Of a DNA stretch of 64,000 nt, positions 62,163 through 64,000 are shown in pieces. Source of the stretch: Hyphomicrobium_A sp965243865 (lineage in GTDB: Bacteria; Pseudomonadota; Alphaproteobacteria; Rhizobiales; Hyphomicrobiaceae). How positions within the stretch are numbered: the first letter of the stretch is position 1; each line of letters starts with the position of its first letter. Position numbers and translations under genes: made by a program. A model generated the notes under the pieces. That model had not been told where the DNA came from and did no database searches. It saw only the letters and a program-made list of their open reading frames with translations. The DNA is taken from positions 806,001-870,000 of the forward strand of contig NZ_OZ251603.1 of NCBI RefSeq assembly GCF_965243865.1, read 5' to 3'.

Positions 62163-63098
62163 ATGCCCCGGAAGACGTACCTGCTGCGCTCTGCAGCCTC
62201 GAAGATCGCGACCCGTTGCTGGCGCCCGCTACCGGCTTTGTCCGCCGTCGCCGCATTGATTTTCACCGGCATGGCCATCACACCGCCGGTAGCCGAGGCC
62301 AAATCGCCCGGCAGCCGCTACTGCTTCCACGGCTACTGCCACCGCGTCGGCACATTGGCGCAGACCGATACCCTCGTCGGCTGGCGCGGCTACGTGCTCG
62401 CATCCTACTACGACAGCTGCGAGCGCGACCCCTTGAACCCGTGCGGCCTGACCAGTTCCGGCGCCGTATTCCGCGCCGATCTTCCCGACAACGCCGCAAG
62501 CCCGCTGCTCCCCGACGGCACCGTCATCCTCGCCTACAACCCCGACACCGGTGACGCCTCCGTGCTGCGCATCACCAACGCCGGCCCCTACAGCGGCAAG
62601 CGCAAACTCGACGTCTCGCGCGCCGCCGCCGAAAAGCTCGGGTTCCGCAAACGGGGCGTCGCCTCGCTCGTCATCACCGTGCTGCAGTCACCGACCAAAG
62701 CCGAAGCCAGTTACGTGCGCCGCCGTGCCTACGTAAAGGTGCCCGGCCACATAGGAAAGTTCGAGACGGTCGACCGCGCACTCGTCGTCGCGCACGAACG
62801 CTTCGATACCCGCGCCGACGACGAGATGTTCGCCGCCGTCCCCGAGAGCACCTCCGCACCCGAGATCGCATCGGTGCCGAAGCCGCAACTCGCCGTATCG
62901 CCTTCACTCGCCAGTGAAATGGTTATGTTGCGTTCTCCACCCCGGCCAATCAGCCGCAGCGCACCCAGTAGCGATGAAGTGGAGAGCAACTCCGTGCAGC
63001 TGGTTCACGGGCCGCGCCCTGTCAGCCGCGCAGCCTTCCTCAATCAGCTTGCCAGAACGAACAGTGCCGAAGATATGCAGTCGAATGCCGACAACTGA
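62163..63098 (+). CDS. RlpA-like septal ring lytic transglycosylase family protein
   Basis: 311-residue exported protein: signal-like hydrophobic segment (residues 22-42), then a double-psi beta-barrel domain about 78-185 with ASYYDS, LTSSGAVF, PLLPDGTVILAYNPDTGDASVLRITNAGPY, and LDVSRAAAEKLGF, typical of RlpA. The C-terminal 110 residues are low-complexity and lack a SPOR domain. It may cleave naked glycan strands. The start ATG at 62163 overlaps no neighbour. Confidence 0.88.
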   Translation: MPRKTYLLRSAASKIATRCWRPLPALSAVAALIFTGMAITPPVAEAKSPGSRYCFHGYCHRVGTLAQTDTLVGWRGYVLASYYDSCERDPLNPCGLTSSGAVFRADLPDNAASPLLPDGTVILAYNPDTGDASVLRITNAGPYSGKRKLDVSRAAAEKLGFRKRGVASLVITVLQSPTKAEASYVRRRAYVKVPGHIGKFETVDRALVVAHERFDTRADDEMFAAVPESTSAPEIASVPKPQLAVSPSLASEMVMLRSPPRPISRSAPSSDEVESNSVQLVHGPRPVSRAAFLNQLARTNSAEDMQSNADN

Positions 63099-63113
63099 TT
63101 GACGGCACCGGCC

Positions 63114-63359
63114 TCACTTCGCCTTCGCTTTCGCCTTAGCGCCGGCTCTCTCGATCAGCTTGATCCGCCCCCGGCTCACGCCAGACCGCTCGGCGATCTC
63201 GGCGTCCTGCGCCTCGATGATGGCCCTGGCAGGCTCATCGCCTTCAAAGCCGCCGAGTTCGGAACTCGGCACCTTGCGGTTGGAAGTGCGCGCCCCGTCC
63301 TCGTAGTAGACATCGAAAAGCACGAACTCGGATTGGGCCTTAGAAGGCTTGCGAGCCAT
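63114..63359 (-). CDS. small basic hypothetical protein with Ala-Lys tail
   Basis: 81-residue protein beginning MARKPSKAQSEFVLFDVYYEDGARTSNRK and ending in an AKAKAKAK tail. The ATG at 63359 is preceded by AGGAGAGG, an excellent ribosome-binding site. A short helical SGVSRGRIKLIERA segment could touch nucleic acid. Similar small proteins occur across Rhizobiales without known function. Confidence 0.75.
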   Translation of the reverse strand: MARKPSKAQSEFVLFDVYYEDGARTSNRKVPSSELGGFEGDEPARAIIEAQDAEIAERSGVSRGRIKLIERAGAKAKAKAK

Positions 63360-63601
63360 TGTTCCTCTCCTATCCGCGAACCTGCAGCGCGCGCTACCCG
63401 TCACATCGCATTCGACAAGCGTCGCCCGACGTACAACGGCAGCGTTCAAAAAGCACTATGGGTTAAAGCAGCGCCACCGCGATGACGATCGCGGAATGGG
63501 TGTGCCGTCCGAAAAAATGGCGACGACGGCGACGATGGACAGCGCTCATGTCGAGCGCACATGGATCAAGCGCAACGTCTTGATGCCAAGCCATTGAGGA
63601 A

Positions 63602-63630
63602 CGCGAGCGAAACTCGATAGCCCGCTCGCG
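63602..63630 (-). terminator. inverted repeat after the cold-shock gene
   Basis: CGCGAGCG and CGCTCGCG form a perfect 8-bp stem with a 13-base loop, 11 bases past the stop codon. No T run follows on the minus strand, so it is a weak terminator candidate. Confidence 0.45.
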
Positions 63631-63641
63631 CTCCGATGTTC

Positions 63642-63851
63642 TTACGCGAGCTCGATGTTCTGCACCGCGATCTTGCCGCTTCTGCGGTCCTCGGCCGTGT
63701 CGAACGAGACCTTCTGACCTTCGGCGAGGCCGCCGATCCCAGCCCGCTCGAGTGCAGACGCATGCACGAACACGTCCTTGCTGCCGTTATCAGGCGCAAT
63801 GAAGCCGTAGCCCTTCTGCGCGTTGTAGAATTTCACTGTTCCGTTATCCAT
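63642..63851 (-). CDS. cspA: cold-shock domain protein, CspA family
   Basis: 69-residue single OB-fold RNA/DNA-binding protein. RNP1-like KGYGFIAPDNG and RNP2-like DVFVHAS are visible, and the start MDNGTVKFYN is typical. It acts as an RNA chaperone. The remaining 149 bases to the window end should hold its promoter and 5' leader; I see no gene there. Confidence 0.96.
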   Translation of the reverse strand: MDNGTVKFYNAQKGYGFIAPDNGSKDVFVHASALERAGIGGLAEGQKVSFDTAEDRRSGKIAVQNIELA

Positions 63852-64000
63852 GACGTCCTCAGTCGGTAGCGATACTAACGGACCGGCACGACACGCCGTG
63901 TCGCAACCGGCCCAATGTTTTCGAAAAATGGAAGGTCAAAGGAAGCGAGGCGTTGTGCTTGGCATCAAACGCCACCGCTCGGTCATCCGGCCACAAGTCG

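Overview
The window reads as the chromosome of a GC-rich alphaproteobacterium, most likely of the order Hyphomicrobiales (Rhizobiales) and possibly Hyphomicrobium-like. The signs are the nuo, lon, clpX, clpP and tig neighbourhood, a ccoNOQP-ccoG-ccoH-ccoS cluster, a Tat-exported four-helix copper-storage protein, a TorF-type porin and an Omp25-like barrel. Genus-level placement is a guess. I see no phage, transposase, CRISPR array or rRNA.

Positions 1-9026 (minus strand) hold the 5' part of the respiratory complex I operon, in the order nuoA-B-C-D-E-F-G with nuoG cut by the window edge. It is interleaved with six non-nuo genes, among them a hot-dog thioesterase whose T42/E50/H76 match the numbering of fluoroacetyl-CoA thioesterase FlK. 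Positions 9300-20300 carry tRNA-Asp, a DUF1993 protein, a methyltransferase, tRNA-Val, a cluster of palindromic repeats, the nucleoid protein HU, the protein quality-control genes lon, clpX, clpP and tig, and tRNA-Leu. Then come cysK and a mercaptopyruvate sulfurtransferase on the plus strand.

Positions 21400-31300 form a copper and low-oxygen respiration region: a Csp1-like copper-storage protein, a FixK/Fnr-like regulator, a DUF2946-like protein, and the cbb3 oxidase operon ccoN-O-Q-P-G-H-S followed by two membrane proteins. The copper ATPase gene ccoI is absent from its usual place. Positions 31300-41400 look like a reactive-sulfur module. A Crp/Fnr regulator with a C-x5-C pair faces a perfect palindrome. 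After it come DUF2892, a 50-residue membrane peptide, two YeeE/YedE half transporters, a persulfide-dioxygenase-like metallo-beta-lactamase-fold protein and a TauE/SafE exporter. Two periplasmic proteins (one a DUF3365/Tll0287-like haem protein) are divergent from an RND efflux pair.

Positions 41675-45490 form a three-gene exopolysaccharide operon: an NfrB-like processive GT2 synthase, a UDP-GlcNAc 2-epimerase (WecB) and a HlyD/Alg44-like secretion adaptor, closed by a strong terminator. The set predicts a ManNAc-type polymer. Positions 45558-51262 (minus) carry a fused CoA transferase, Tex and a degenerate LytM-like protein. Positions 51486-56343 carry an Sfp-type phosphopantetheinyl transferase and a 1353-residue Pls/PosA-type synthetase whose specificity residues predict a basic amino acid. 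I regard this pair and the NfrB-WecB-HlyD operon as the most interesting systems here. The right end has a TorF porin, an Omp25-like barrel, a sulfotransferase-like protein, the helicase HrpB, an RlpA-like protein, a small lysine-rich protein and a cold-shock protein.
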